DNA of 64,000 nt from Epinephelus fuscoguttatus (GCF_011397635.1 NC_064754.1:35022043-35086042); one strand, 5' to 3'; positions 36,247 to 48,689 are shown, counted from the stretch's first letter. Made by a program: numbers and translations. Notes: a model not told the origin generated them from the sequence alone.

Positions 36247-37365
36247 TCGGACCAGTTTTTTTAGATCCACTTATGATGCCATCTCCATCACACTACACAC
36301 ATTCCTCACACACCCAGAAAATCCCAAGTTATGTCAGGATGCTGTTCATTGATTACAGCTTGGCATTCAACTCCATCAATCCAAATAAAGTGATCAACAA
36401 ACTGCAAACACTCGGTCTGGGAGCCCATCTCCATCAGTGGATTAAGGACTCTCTTACAAACAGACCCCAGCACATCAGGATCGCCACCCCAACTCCTCCA
36501 CCATCATTCTCAACACTGGCATCCCCCAAGGTTGCGTCCTCCGTCCAGCCCTCTACTCGCTTTTTACCCACGACTGCACTCCCTCCCACAACACCAACCG
36601 CATTATCAAATTCACAGATGAGACAACCATAGTGGGACTCATATCAAACAATAATGAAACACAGCCCATGGGGAGCGTACTTTTCATAACTCATCACAGT
36701 GGACAGTACATTATGGGAAAAGGTAGAGAGGGTTTCAAGCTTTAAGTTCCTGGTGCACATAGCTGAGGACCAGATCTGGAGTCTTAACACCTCCCACATC
36801 ATCAAAAGAGCCCATCAAAGGATATTTTTTCTGAGGACCCTGAAACGTAACAGGCTTCCTCAGAAACTTCTGATCCGCTTTTACCACTGTAGAATTGAGA
36901 TTATAATAACATACTGCTATACCGTGTGGTGCTCTGGCTGCACTGCAGCCGAAAAGAAACATCTGGAGCGGGTTGTCAAGATGGCTGAGAGGATCATGAG
37001 CTTCCCCCTACCAAACCTTTGTGACATCCACTCAGGCCGTCTTCTCACACAGGCCACATACATAAGGTCAGACACCTCACGCCCACACACTATTTTATTG
37101 CTTTTATCTTTTTTATTGTGTATTTTATCTTTTTGATCGTATTCTTATTTATTGTGTTTTAGCTTGTTGTGCAGCACTTTGGAAACCGTGTGTTTGTTAA
37201 AATTGTGCTATATAAATAAAGTGGATTGGACTGGATTGGACCCCGGACACCATCTCTTCACCACCCTTGCCATGGGCAGACGGAGGGCCCCCATCACACA
37301 CACAAAAAGGCTACAGAACAATTTATTCCCCAGAGCTGTGGACAGACTCCAGAGACTATAACCCC
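36247..37365 (+). mobile_element. Dead LINE reverse-transcriptase fragment, copy 1
   Basis: Frames read as the C-terminal half of a Jockey-superfamily-type (L2/CR1/Rex1 group) reverse transcriptase: FIDYSLAFNSINPNKVINKL, IPQGCVLRPALYSLFTHDC, then VERVSSFKFL...IAEDQIWSLNTSHIIKRAHQ and RIFFLRTLKRNRLPQKLLI. The catalytic FADD-type box reads FTDE and there are frameshifts, so it cannot be active. A short element at about 37084-37240, ending gtgctatataaataaagtgg, is nested within it. Copy 2 lies at 53426-54543. Confidence 0.75.
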
Positions 37366-39019
37366 ACCAAGACTTGCAATTCAAAAGAAAGAAGAGGAGG
37401 AAGTTCTCAGAGCGTATTTTTGTAAATAGACGTCAGACTAACAGAGTGTGAAAGGAAGTGTCAAGTGCCCTCACTGTTGCAAAGTGTCAGTGTGCAAAAC
37501 TCCCCCACTTGAAAAGGCAGCTAATTTCAGGAAGACTTCACAGGACTCCACTCATCACTCTTTTGCTCTCTTTTCTTCTTTCTTTTATTTAGAAGTTTGA
37601 TGCAATGGTGAATAACCAGGTGAAAAACCTTTAAACACAAACAAACACCACTTTAAGAAAATGAAAAGCAAGATAATCACATTCAGTGAAACACGTCAGA
37701 GACTTGAATTTTTAAATAAGCAGAAATAAACCTTGTGAATAAGTAACAAATAATAGAGCAATATTTTAAGTAATTATGTTAAATACAGTAAGCACATTAG
37801 ATACATTCTTAGTGTGGAATTCGATTTGACTTCATGATCTTAACTATACAAAACTAACAGCTTTTTTAAGATAGATCTAAATGCTCACACTTTAATTGTA
37901 TTTAACTCACATGATTTTTAAATGCATCACAGTCTTAACTGCGTTTAACTACCATGACAGCATTTTTAATTATATTTATCCTACATTATTTTAACCATTA
38001 ATATTTATAGTTCTTAATCAGATCATTAAAGTGACTTGCAAACAATGGGCTGCAAACAATGCTACAAACAACAGACAATGCATGAAAGCTCACCGGCTGC
38101 TTGTTCCCACTGCTGCTTTGTAGTGATTCTGTGACTCCAAACCCAGATGACTAGCAAACCACCTGGGGCACTCAGCCTTGAGCCTTCAGGCTGGGAGGGG
38201 CATTCAACCTGGTGCATCCAGGCTGGAAGGGCGTGGCCCACAGTTCAGCTCAATAGGAAGTGAAATCATTAATGAATGAGAGCATCACATACCCAACACA
38301 CCCAACTTTCAGTGATGATAGATAGAGAGCTATGTAAGTAATCCTGACTACACCGCTGTTCAGTTGTTGTTTCACTAACTGTAGATTTTTATATAGATAT
38401 AATTTCTGATCTACACAGTGATCTGTAAAATGTCAATCTGAGGTGCATTTACATACTGTACTTAATTTAGATCACTTTTTGTGCTCAATTTTATTCTTAA
38501 CATTTACATTGAAGGCATTTTGTGGACTCTTTTTATTCCTCTGCAGTTTTGTTATTTTGAAACCTGATTTAAAAAAAAAGAGTCTACACATATTTCTGTA
38601 TCAGTTCCCTGTGTAGTGTGTGTGACTGTTGAGATATTTCACAGTTCATTTGGTGCTGCGCAACTGTCGAAGTGACATAAAGTGTGTTACATGTACAGTT
38701 TAACAGTATGTATGCCATTAAGTGATTTGTTTTCTCTGTCTTCATATTCTGATACTCCGTCTCACGCTTGCTTTATTTCATATCTTAATTATTTTATTTT
38801 GAATTATTTTAATACAAATAAATGAAGAAATAAACAAAAATAGCCGCAGTAAAATATTCAAACACACCCCCATCTCTTACTTTTCCCATAGATGCAAGAA
38901 GATAAAGAAGTGAAGATGAAGAAGTGGCACATACCTAAAGCCTTAAATCATCAAATTATAACTAGTGTATTCTTTCAGTCTTTGAAGTGAAACAGATTTC
39001 AGTGTGCCATATGTTCTGT
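37366..39019. other. Duplicated intergenic block upstream of E
   Basis: No gene seen. Text at about 37365-37450 (caagacttgcaattcaaaag ...gaagttctcagagc) resembles 47357-47430 after gene E, again marking old 3' flanking sequence of lectin units. The rest is AT-rich. Confidence 0.4.
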
Positions 39020-39953
39020 TTCCACATAATTGTTTCTTCCTCTATTTGACCTGTTCTAAATCTGTTCACGGTGTAGTAATGGGTTTATTAGCTCACACTT
39101 GACGAAGACACACACAAAGAGGGAACACAGAGTTCACTGATCAGACTTCTCTGAATATTAAGGCAACCAGGACGATGCAGCAAATGGAGGTAGCGGATTA
39201 TGTTAATGAGAGACCAAGACGTGAGCAGAAACGCAGTGGGATGGATATCCAACAGGTAATAACACAAATTATTTTATTGGATATGTGTTTGCAGCTGTGT
39301 GTGCAATAGCTGTTTGAAAACTTGACCATTTTAATTGACTTACGAGAAGCAACACCTCTTTATTCAATGAGTGCGTTTCAACACTGAAGGTGGTATCTGG
39401 TTTATTACTTGTTTTTTAAAGCTTTTGCCAGAGACCCTCAGTCATGACAACAGTGCACTCACCAAGTTCATTTAAAGCTCACTCAACCATCTCCTGAAGA
39501 GGAACAAAAAAACCAAAGCTGGCAAAACTGTTAACCAGTTTACAACCTGTCAGATTATCAGTCGTGTTTCTTGCCCCATTAAACATCATGTCAGCGGCTA
39601 ATCTGGGAGTAACACCTGACAGAGACGATGGCCAAAGCTTCAAAAATGACACCCAAGTTGTCAGAAAATTTAGCAATCCGAATCATTAGCATGCTAATGA
39701 TTGCCATTTTACCTTTGTGAAACCTTATATAGTAAAGGTTACTTCAAAGCTATAGAGCATAGATGTCATTATTTATGATGTGTTAACAACCACATCCAAC
39801 CATTTTTCTCTGTGTGCGCTACTCGGCTGCGCACCGCGTCTCAGCACGCTCTGTTTGCTCTGTTTAATGTTGTCGTTACGTCTAAAAGAAATGTCTTCAA
39901 GTTATGTGTGAAGATGACTGATGATGAAAAATACACTTTTGATCAATTAATCA

Positions 39954-39955
<2 letters not shown>

Positions 39956-40003
<48 letters not shown>
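39956..40003 (+). repeat. AC microsatellite next to the transmembrane exon of E
   Basis: An AC run ends about 20 bases before the acceptor of the transmembrane exon. F has a shorter run at 57524-57543 in the same place. In D the run is absent. Confidence 0.85.
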
Positions 40004-40009
<6 letters not shown>

Positions 40010-40083
40010 GTTGATTTTGCAGGGAGAAGACTCTGTCAGCTGCTTTTCCTCACCTTTGGCGTGCTGTGCATTGTACAAGCCAT

Positions 40084-40820
40084 TGTAGTGTAATGTACTG
40101 ATTTATTGTAGTGTTTATACTGTACCTTTAAGTTTAGCTTTAAAGATACGTGTTGAAGCAATGTACTCTGTGCAACTCACAAGACACAGACTAGTTTATT
40201 ATTTCATGTATTCCTATGACACACACATACACTTGTTGAGCACTTAAGCATTGTGGTACCTAGGACTCACTGTGCATCATTTCTAAAAATAGCATGAGGA
40301 TGGGCTCAGAAACACTGGTGGAAAGTTAGTGGAAATTCCAGCTTGTCCTGATATGACCCAAGAGGAGGCGGGCTTAGAAAAAGCCAGAAAAACATTACAC
40401 GGTGGAATTGGCTCCAAGGGAGAAAAGGAGAGAGGGGATACTATTATGAACGAGTGCAAGTAAAGAATTAGCCAGCAGGGGAGAACAGAGAAATGTGACA
40501 CCGTTACGATCAGAACCAAGTGGGAAGGATTAAGAAAAAGATGACTCAGCAGAAATCTTCACAAATAAAAACGAGTGCAGACAAAGAAATTCCAGTCCTG
40601 CTCCGGAGCTTGACTGATTGAGTTGTGATGTGTTTGTTGCCTGCAAGCACATTAAACTCAGTTGCATCTGATTCTGCGTGTCTCCAGTGATTTTTTACCT
40701 CTGAGTATTTGAGTTTTTGATTATCTAATAGAAACAACAAAGAAAGTTTGTTCGAGAAGATGGGAACAAGGTCGCAAGCTTTCTGGCCCAGCTCCAGACC
40801 TTTAAATTTATGTTTCTACA
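40084..40820 (+). mobile_element. Solo LTR inside the transmembrane exon of E
   Basis: The insert begins TGTAGTGTAATG and ends GTTTCTACA, perfect 5-base inverted ends TGTAG/CTACA. It is flanked by ccat at 40080-40083 and 40821-40824, a 4-base duplication. Removing it restores the 87-bp transmembrane exon of D and F. An aataaa lies near 40564. No retroviral-type internal region is present. Its sequence differs from the LTR in D, so this is an independent insertion by a different family. Confidence 0.85.
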
Positions 40821-41295
40821 CCATTCTCAATGTTTTTCTACACCTTACAGGTGAGGACACTTTCTTTGCATTGTGTAACTTGAAATTTGCTAACACAGTT
40901 GTGCAGACAATACCACAATATTACAAATACACACACTCTGATGTAATTGGACATATTGCTTTTTTCACAACACAACTCATTTTTGTGACCAGAATAATAC
41001 AAAGATGGTGCCAAAGGACTGTGAGGGAAAGAGGCTTGACCACTGCAACAGATTGCAAGAAAGGCTCAACGCCTTGACTGCAGAGAAAAACGAGCTTCAG
41101 AACAGAAACAATGACCTCACCAACAGGTTAGGAACGTGGAGGAGGAGAGGGACAGGCTGAAACAGAGGCTGGGGGGTGAGAACAAATCAGGTTAAGGTTT
41201 CTGACCTTAAAGAGAAACACCACCCACAAGTTAAAGTTAAGTTAAGTTAAAATTAAGTTAAATCAATCTTTGTGAACATGAGCTACTCTCTCTCA

Positions 41296-43416
41296 TATGG
41301 GGTGCCGTTTGTAAAGTGTCTCACGCTGAAAATAACATCAACATTTTGCCACATTTAGCTTCAAACAATGTTTAAAAAAGTATTGTGAATTTTTTTAATG
41401 TCACCTTTTACCACATTTACAGCAATATTTGTTAACTTAAAAATATATTAAATAGTTAAATCTAAATATTAATTGTGGCACCTAAATGTTAAACATTAAA
41501 TCTAAATATTAAATCTAAATCTAAATGCTAAATCTAAATCTAAATATTAAATCTAAATCTAAATCTAAATGCTAAATATAAATATAAATATAAAAGTTAA
41601 ATCTAAATATTAATTGTGGCACCTAAATGTTAAACATTAAATCTAAATATTAAATCTAAATCTAAATGTTAAATCTAAATGCTAAATCTAAATCTAAATA
41701 TTAAATCTAAATCTAAATGCTAAATATAAATATAAATATAAATGTTAAATCTAAATATTAATTGTGGCACCTAAATGTTAAACATTAAATCTAAATATTA
41801 AATCTAAATCTAAATGTTAAATCTAAATGCTAAATCTAAATCTAAATATTAAGTCTAAATCTAAATCTAAATGTTAAATCTAAATGCTAAATATAAATCT
41901 AAATGTTAAATGTTAAATCTAAATGTTCTGGGTGAAACTAAATATTTAGCTAATATGCAAATTCACACTGCCAGTCACCGGAAGTACCAAAATAAAAGCT
42001 CGAGATGGTCAGACTGTGTTTATAGAATCAAATAACGAATTAAAACCAACTTATCGGGGGAAATAAAAACTTGAACATACATTAGCGTGATAATAACTAC
42101 CTAAAATAACAAAAAACATGTTTGGAGAAATTTTATTTGACGTGTACTTTGAGTTGTTAGTGTCCCTTCAGAGGGGCTAACAACCGTTAGCTCTTAGCAC
42201 CATTAGCAGTGTCTGTAATGACTCATTAACTCTTAAATGGTCCGTGAAAAAAATATTTTTTCCAGCGGATGTCTTAGTTACAACATGATTGAGCTAGCAA
42301 AGCAGTTTTGTGTTGCAATGTGTGGTATTTATTCAGTTTTGGGAAATCACGATGTCTAGAAAGCATCAGTGGCTGCAGCAGCAGCAAAGCTATCAGGATG
42401 TCATCTGTTAAAAGCCTCCCGTTGTTGGATATGACATGAAACTACTCCAGTTAGCTCAATCATGTTGTAACTAAGACATCCGCTGGAAAAAAATATTTTT
42501 TTTTCACGGACCGTTTAGAGTTAATGAGTCATTACAGACACCACTAATGGGGCTAACAGCTAACGGTTAGCCCCGCTAATCTACGATAACCATGTTATTA
42601 ATTTCAGAACGTGATAGTAATGTTTGTTCAGTCATAGTGTTTATAGACTTTACAAACACCAGATTAGTCTAAACGGTGATATAGTGACGTGAAAAATGTG
42701 AGATATGCATATATATATGTAGCTAAACTCCGCTAGTTTTCTACCCGGAAGTATTTGTAAACAACAAGGTGATTCCCTCCGAAGGGACACTAACAACTCA
42801 AAGTACACGTCAAATAAAATTTCTCCAAACACGTTTCTTGTTATTTTAGGTAGTTATTATCACGCTAATGTATGTTCAAGTGTCCATTTCCCCCAATAAG
42901 TTGGTTTTAATTCGTTATTTGATTCTATAAACACAGTCTGACCATCTCGAGCTTTTATTTTGGTACTTCCGGTGACTGGCAGTGTGAATTTGCATATTAG
43001 CTAAATATTTAGTTTCACCCAGAACATTTAGATTTAACATTTAACATTTAGATTTATATTTAGCATTTAGATTTAACATTTAGATTCAGATTTACATTTA
43101 ATATTTAGATTTAGATTTAGCATTTAGATTTAATATTTAGATTTAACATTTAACATTTAGGTGCCACATTTAATATTTAGATTTAGATTTAGCATTTAGA
43201 TTTAATATTTAGATTTAACATTTAACATTTAGGTGCCACATTTAATATTTAGATTTAACTATTTAATATATTTCTAAGTTAACAAATATTGCTGTAAATG
43301 TGGTAAAAGGTGATGTTAAAAAATTCACAACACTTTTTTAAACATTGTTTGAAGCTAAATGTGGCAAAATGTTGATGTTATTTTCAGCGTCAGCCAATTT
43401 ACAAATGGCACCCCAT
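41296..43416. mobile_element. Foldback DNA element, 2.1-kb near-palindrome
   Basis: The left end atggggtgccgtttgtaaa and the right end tttacaaatggcaccccat are inverted, and inverted similarity continues inward for several hundred bases on each side: arrays of taaatctaaatg units, then gtgaatttgcatattagcta, gacgtgtactttgagttgtt and tagttacaacatgattgagc with their reverse complements. The short unique core is near 42300-42445, with a second unpaired stretch near 42580-42770. Genes D and F lack it at the same intron position. No transposase was seen. Confidence 0.8.
41462..41935 (+). repeat. taaatctaaatg tandem array in foldback arm
   Basis: Repeats of 6- and 12-base units (aaatct, aaatgtt) are arranged in higher-order blocks of about 140 bases that each restart with attgtggcacctaaatgtta. 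The inverted counterpart is a shorter array at 43022-43260, so the two arms have changed copy number independently. Confidence 0.75.
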
Positions 43417-44173
43417 ACTCTCAAAGCCAGAAACCAGGGAAGACTTTCTTCAACTTGAGATGTCATAGAGTCTAGAGCTGCTCCATAGACAATGAATGGG
43501 AGCCTGATTTTGTGAACTCACAGTATGTTTGTTTTCTTTTTTATACTCAAACAAGCTTTATGCTATCGTAGTGTTCGCATTTCTGAAACACAAAATGTAC
43601 ATTCAGAATGGTCGGGAACATTTATGACCTGCTTTATGACTTTATATCCTATGGCATCACAGATTTGAGTTTTAGCACTGTACCTTTTGGATTTAGGAAA
43701 AGAGCTTACTAATATTTTTTAGACTTTTAGACTGTCTTGGACCATCGGAATAACATATATGATTTTTGAAACTGGGCGTAGTTCCCCTTTAACTTTAGGT
43801 CCTCTTCACTTCTTCCTCTTTCTTGTCAGTTTGGTCATGGTGGCATCTCCACCTAATGACCCAGTACTTCTTGTGGTTACAAAGAAACTATTGTTGTTGC
43901 AAGCAGAGATCAAAAGCATCAACTTTCTTGTTAAGTGAAGGTTTTTTCTTCTTCTTACTTTTTGAATAACCTTTTCCATTTAGACCACAAATATGAAAGC
44001 TTTAACATTTTTGGCTGTGTTTTAGGGACAAATATTGATTTGCAGGGTCTTTTCAGATAGCAACATCTGGAGTCACCACATGTAAGGAATTGCTCCGGGT
44101 ACGCACATGTGCTGTGCTGAAGGCTCTAGTGCCAGAGGGGGCATCCAAAAAGCCAATATCATCATCATCATCA

Positions 44174-44441
44174 ATTAATCAATTTTATTTATAAAGCCCA
44201 ATATCACAAATCACAATTTGCTTCACTGGGCTTTACAGCATACGACATCCCTCTGTCCTTAGGACCCTCACAGCGGATAAGGAAAAACTCCCCCCCAAAA
44301 AAACCTTTAACAGGGAAAAAATGGGAGAAACCTCAGGAAGAACAACTGAGGAGGGATCCCTCTTCCAGGACGGACAGATGTGCAATAGATGTCGTACAGA
44401 ACAGATCAACAAAATAAATTAACAGTAATCCATAATCATCA
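44174..44441. mobile_element. Short interspersed repeat present in E, absent in F
   Basis: The insert starts attaatcaattttatttata and includes cactgggctttacagcata and aaggaaaaactccc, a form common in fish introns. atcatca stands at both edges (44167-44173 and 44435-44441), though in a simple-repeat context. F lacks the whole block at about 58994, which dates the insertion after the E/F split. Confidence 0.6.
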
Positions 44442-44970
44442 GTCATAATCATACGTATTGCATTAACTCTTCCAGTTTAAGGCCATTCAGGCACAACAAA
44501 GCAATAACACTCAGGGCACTCAAATGACCAGCAGTGACTCTGTGAATATATCTTTACAACTGATCACTGTACAGTTGTAGTTACAGTCTGTTATGTACTG
44601 TATGTGCTAATTACAATTAGTGTTTCATAGTCACAGATAGACAATAACATTAATATTTATTGACTTCAGATTACATTAATTGTCAAATTCAGAGTCTTAT
44701 TTGTATTTACAGCTCCCCATTCAATTCCTCAGAGTCTAATTTGTGATGCGCTGTTTGTTGATTTCATTCTCCAGTGCCAAGTGGTTGTGTGTCCTCCCAG
44801 CAGTGTCCTGCAGATTGGAGTGAGATTAACTCCAGATGTTATTTCCTCTCCACTGAGGAGAAGACTTGGGAGGAAAGCAGGAAATACTGTCAGAGTAAAT
44901 ATGCTGACCTGGTGGTGATCAACAGCGAACAGGAGCAGGTACAGTACAGTAAATCTGTGACTGAGTTTGC

Positions 44971-45018
<48 letters not shown>

Positions 45019-45900
45019 ACCATTCTTTATGTTAAAGTTATGCTTACATTTTCTATCAAAATCAACAGAGGGCCTTGTACCGTCTGGATGGGAATGCTGA
45101 TCTCTTGTTCTGGATCGGACTGAAAGACACAGCTGGGACCAACAGATGGAAATGGGTGGATGGATCTGCACTGACCGAACCGTAAGGCTTTTAGATGTAG
45201 TGCTAGGCTGTAAAGATCTTCATAGGTCCAGTATCAGTATCTAAAAAAGACCAATTTTTTTCAGAGAACTGATCTTACAGGGGGTGGGTACTTAAAATGA
45301 ACAGGAATTAGACATGGATATTGTTTTCCATCTCTAAAATGTCCTGGGGAGACGGAACAACACCGGTCGCAGCAAGAACACAGTGCAGCTGTGGCCGTGG
45401 GTCCAGGCTAACTTATAGTCAAGATGGTGCCGATAATAAAGAAAATAGTGATTTATTCATCTCGTTATGTGCCTAACTTTAGTGGATCATAATATATCGA
45501 GTATTGGGTCAATCTGCAATGCTCTGTTTCAATATCAGAACAAATGTTTCTATCAGTGTCAGTTTTTGAGCCAAAGGTAAAATCTGGCCTGCAAAAGAAT
45601 AGGTAAGGCTTAAAGGGGAACTAATGTTTTTTTTCAACCTGGGCCCTATTTTCCATTCTACTTTTGTCTAAATGAGTGACAGGATGTTCAATATTTTAAA
45701 TTTCTCCAGTATGAAGCTCGGGCTGACCTGCCTGCAGCCCGTGAGTGCGCGCTATATTAAATAATAGGGCACTCAGACAGCGCCAAACAACGTCAGAATA
45801 CGTCCACTAAAAGTGCATTTTTTTCACGCTGATAGGCTCGGATTGTTAGTATAATTATCCAACAACATAACGGAAAGGAGAAATGAACGTCTGTGTTTAC

Positions 45901-46099
45901 CTTTAGCTGGATTCGGACATGTTGCTCTGCCTGTTGCTGACCAACTGGATCTGGATGAGCCATTTGAATTTGATGACCTCCTGTATTTATTTGAACACTG
46001 AGTACACGGACGTACACGGAAGCAGTACTCACTGAAATTGAAGAGCGGACGAGGAGAGAGAGGGAGCAGCAACAGGCAGAGGAACATGTCCGAATCCAG
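45901..46099. repeat. Hairpin-forming repeat-exon fragment in E
   Basis: ctggattcggacatgttgct then ctgcctgttgctg at 45907-45939 is the inverse of cagcaacaggcag then aggaacatgtccgaatccag at 46067-46099. The middle includes ccaactggatctggatgagc, the same exon family as at 31354-31787. Confidence 0.6.
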
Positions 46100-46304
46100 T
46101 CAATTTCCAGGGAATCTGCAGTCCCCGCCAGCCGGTTAAGAGGAGTGCGAAGTCAGCAGTCAGTGACGGTTTGTAACACTTAATAAAACAGGCTTTCCAA
46201 CAATTTTAAATTACCGCATCCACAAGAGGTCCTTGAGCAAACAGTCATATACCTGCACACAAAAGAATCCACTAGTTTGTGAGATTAACTGCAGAAGCAC
46301 ACAA

Positions 46305-46307
<3 letters not shown>

Positions 46308-46366
<59 letters not shown>
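46308..46366 (+). repeat. AC microsatellite
   Basis: A long AC run in the intron before the last lectin exon of E. Confidence 0.85.
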
Positions 46367-46372
<6 letters not shown>

Positions 46373-46893
46373 ACATGACCAAATGCATGATCCCTACTAG
46401 ATTTACACCTGTGGAGAGATACTGAAATCAATTTGGTTAAGCGATTAGCCTTGACAGACCTGAGAAGAGAGGGAACACCAACACTGTGGAGGGGGAAAAG
46501 ATGGAATTGGGTCAGACACGGAACTTTACGTAAGCATAAGACATGTCAGCAAAACACTCATTTCAGTTTGGCTATGAGAATTACATCTATTTATTACAAA
46601 GGCCCCCAGGATGTTAAAGTGTTACACTAACTGGTATCAGTCCAGTAACCTAACATGGATTTTTAAACAGCATCTCTCTGACCTTCATGACTGTGCTGTC
46701 ATTTAGGTTTTGGCAGTCTGGACAGCCGGATCATGGTGGTCCCAACAATGTAGAGGACTGTGTAGAGATGTATCACCGCAACCCAGTCCAGGCCAACTGG
46801 AATGACGCCCCCTGTGGAGCCCAGCGGCGCTGGCTGTGTGAGAGGGACACATATCCACGACCGTGTGAAATTGAGAAAGCGAGAGAGAGCTAG

Positions 46894-47144
46894 AGAGAGA
46901 GACAGAGAGGGCCATCACAGCCTAAGAGACAACCAACATAACAACATATAGTTCAACTCATCACAGATCACACTCTGCGTTTTTTATACTCCTTCACTTA
47001 ATACATATCTTTCTCCTTTAAAATGTATCTCTTTGATTTTGTAATAATACAAATTGTTTCTGAATTGTCACTGTCTTAGATTGTAAATGGACTTTGACAA
47101 CACATATAAAAGGTCATTACAATAAAGGTTATTGAATGGAATTT

Positions 47145-47196
<52 letters not shown>

Positions 47197-47858
47197 TGCT
47201 GAAGTCGTCAAGGACTTGTAAATGTACTGTGTAGGTTTCAGTTTGTCCATGAATAAACACTGCACCTCCCAAAAAACTTTTTTTGTCAGGTCTTTTATCA
47301 CTTGAATTAGAGTTTTTCCATTCCTCAGTCCTCTGCCATGGTCATAAATTACAACCAAGACTTGCAATTTAAAAGGAAGAAGAAGAGGAAGTTCTCAGAA
47401 CCAATTTTCAGACTTCAGACGTCAGACTAACACAGTGTTAAAGGGAGCAAAATTATTAATGAATGTAAAGCATTTGAAACCACGAGAGCATCACATACCC
47501 AACACACTCAACTTTTGTTGATGGTTCTATATGAGGTACATTCACTCTGGATACAGGAACATATAGTGCCAACAACGGTTAATTAGTTGTGCTATGGTAG
47601 TTTCATCTACATGTAGGTAATCCTGACGACAACACAGTTCAGTTGTTAGTTTCACACTTTTTTTTTTTTTATCACTTTTTGTGCTCAATTTTATCAATTA
47701 AATTTACATTTGAGGCCTTTTATGGATACTTTATTCCTCTGTAGTTTTGTTATTTTGATGTAAAAAAGTGCACACATATTTCTGTACCCGTTTTCTGTGT
47801 AATGTGTGTGACTGTTGAGATATTTCACAGTTCATTTGGTGCTGCACACATGTGTAAG
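46894..47858. other. 3' flank of E with polyadenylation-like signals
   Basis: After the E stop come aataaa at 47121-47126, a GA run at 47150-47194 and gaataaacactg near 47251. Parts match the 35.5 and 37.4 kb blocks. No other gene seen. Confidence 0.45.
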
Positions 47859-48060
47859 CAGAGGTGGACAGAGTACTCAACTTCACTACTTGAGGAAAAA
47901 GTACAGATACTCCTTGTCAAATATTACTCCAATACAAGTAAAAGTAGCTTAGTCAAAATATTACTTAAGTAAAAGTACTAAAGTATTTGCTTAAAAAAAT
48001 TACTTAAGTAAAGTAGCCTACTTAAAAAAAAATCTCAGGAAATACAGGAAAGGAAAGTAG
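47859..48060 (+). mobile_element. hAT-type MITE 5' end fragment
   Basis: It starts cagaggtggacagagtactc and continues with aagtaaaagta/attacttaagtaaa runs typical of a common fish hAT-derived element. The matching right end was not found, so only one end is claimed. Confidence 0.5.
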
Positions 48061-48689
48061 CTTTACTGTCGTTCTGACACGATTCTGCTACAGAAACGTT
48101 TATAATGCAGGTTTACATGGTAGCTGCTCTGCTTCAATGCAGCACATCTCTCTTTACTTTGGTGTAGATATCTCAGAAAACACAAGATAACCAGCTGTTG
48201 CACCATGAAATACTGACAAAAAGTAACTGTGGTCACTTCATAGTGTAGATGCTCTGATGGTAACGTTCATGGCTGAACTGCCAACTAGAAAAAAGCCCCG
48301 GGTTCACTGGAACGAATCAAGTTAGGACAAAGTACTGTCAGTTTATTCAGGAATGTGCACCACTATTTAACAAATATTTTGTAAAACTATGAGAGAACCT
48401 GAATTATCTTGACAATTCAATTTCAGTTTTATAGTAGCTGACATGGGCTGATAGTATTCATCACAAGAGCACTGGTTGGTGTGGCGCACAGAGAGTGGGT
48501 CAAAGAGAGGTCATTTTGGGGCAGTAGCTCACTTTGCCTGTTTAATCATAATTCAGTCATATAGCTTTTCCTGGATCCTCTTTGGTCAATGATGAACTTA
48601 TATGGTCACAGCCTCAGGTCCCATTGGAGGTGAGGTTTTTTTGTTTTTTTTTTTTTTTAGTTAGTCATAGTACTACTGCCTATAATAAA

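Larger units (their letters stand above)
31782..39860 (+). repeat. 8-kb segmental duplication, copy 1
   Basis: From agtaagaacaactcag onward this block matches 48979-57053 almost base for base, at an offset of about 17.2 kb with small indels. It carries the same degenerate lectin exon, microsatellites, dead LINE, upstream flank and first exon of the next gene (E here, F in the other copy). Left of the breakpoint the two copies have unrelated sequence. Confidence 0.9.
39175..46893 (+). pseudogene. Receptor E: multiply broken QPD-type lectin receptor
   Basis: Exons: 39175-39255; a split transmembrane exon, 40023-40083 plus 40825-40850; a stalk remnant, 40968-41175; lectin exons 44775-44938, 45069-45181 and 46707-46893 (stop 46891). 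Exon 1 is 81 bp, one G short of F's 82, so the frame is lost at SG. A 737-bp solo LTR splits the transmembrane exon. The stalk exon has lost its acceptor and first codons in a deletion, and it shares D's one-base deletion. A 2.1-kb foldback element sits in the next intron. The three lectin exons stay open with six cysteines, QPD (SGQPDHGG) and WND, so they decayed last or could be used by another transcript. Confidence 0.85.

Noticed and set aside
36273-36632. Active LINE reverse transcriptase
   Set aside because: The catalytic box reads FTDE rather than FADD, and frames shift several times, so both copies are dead.
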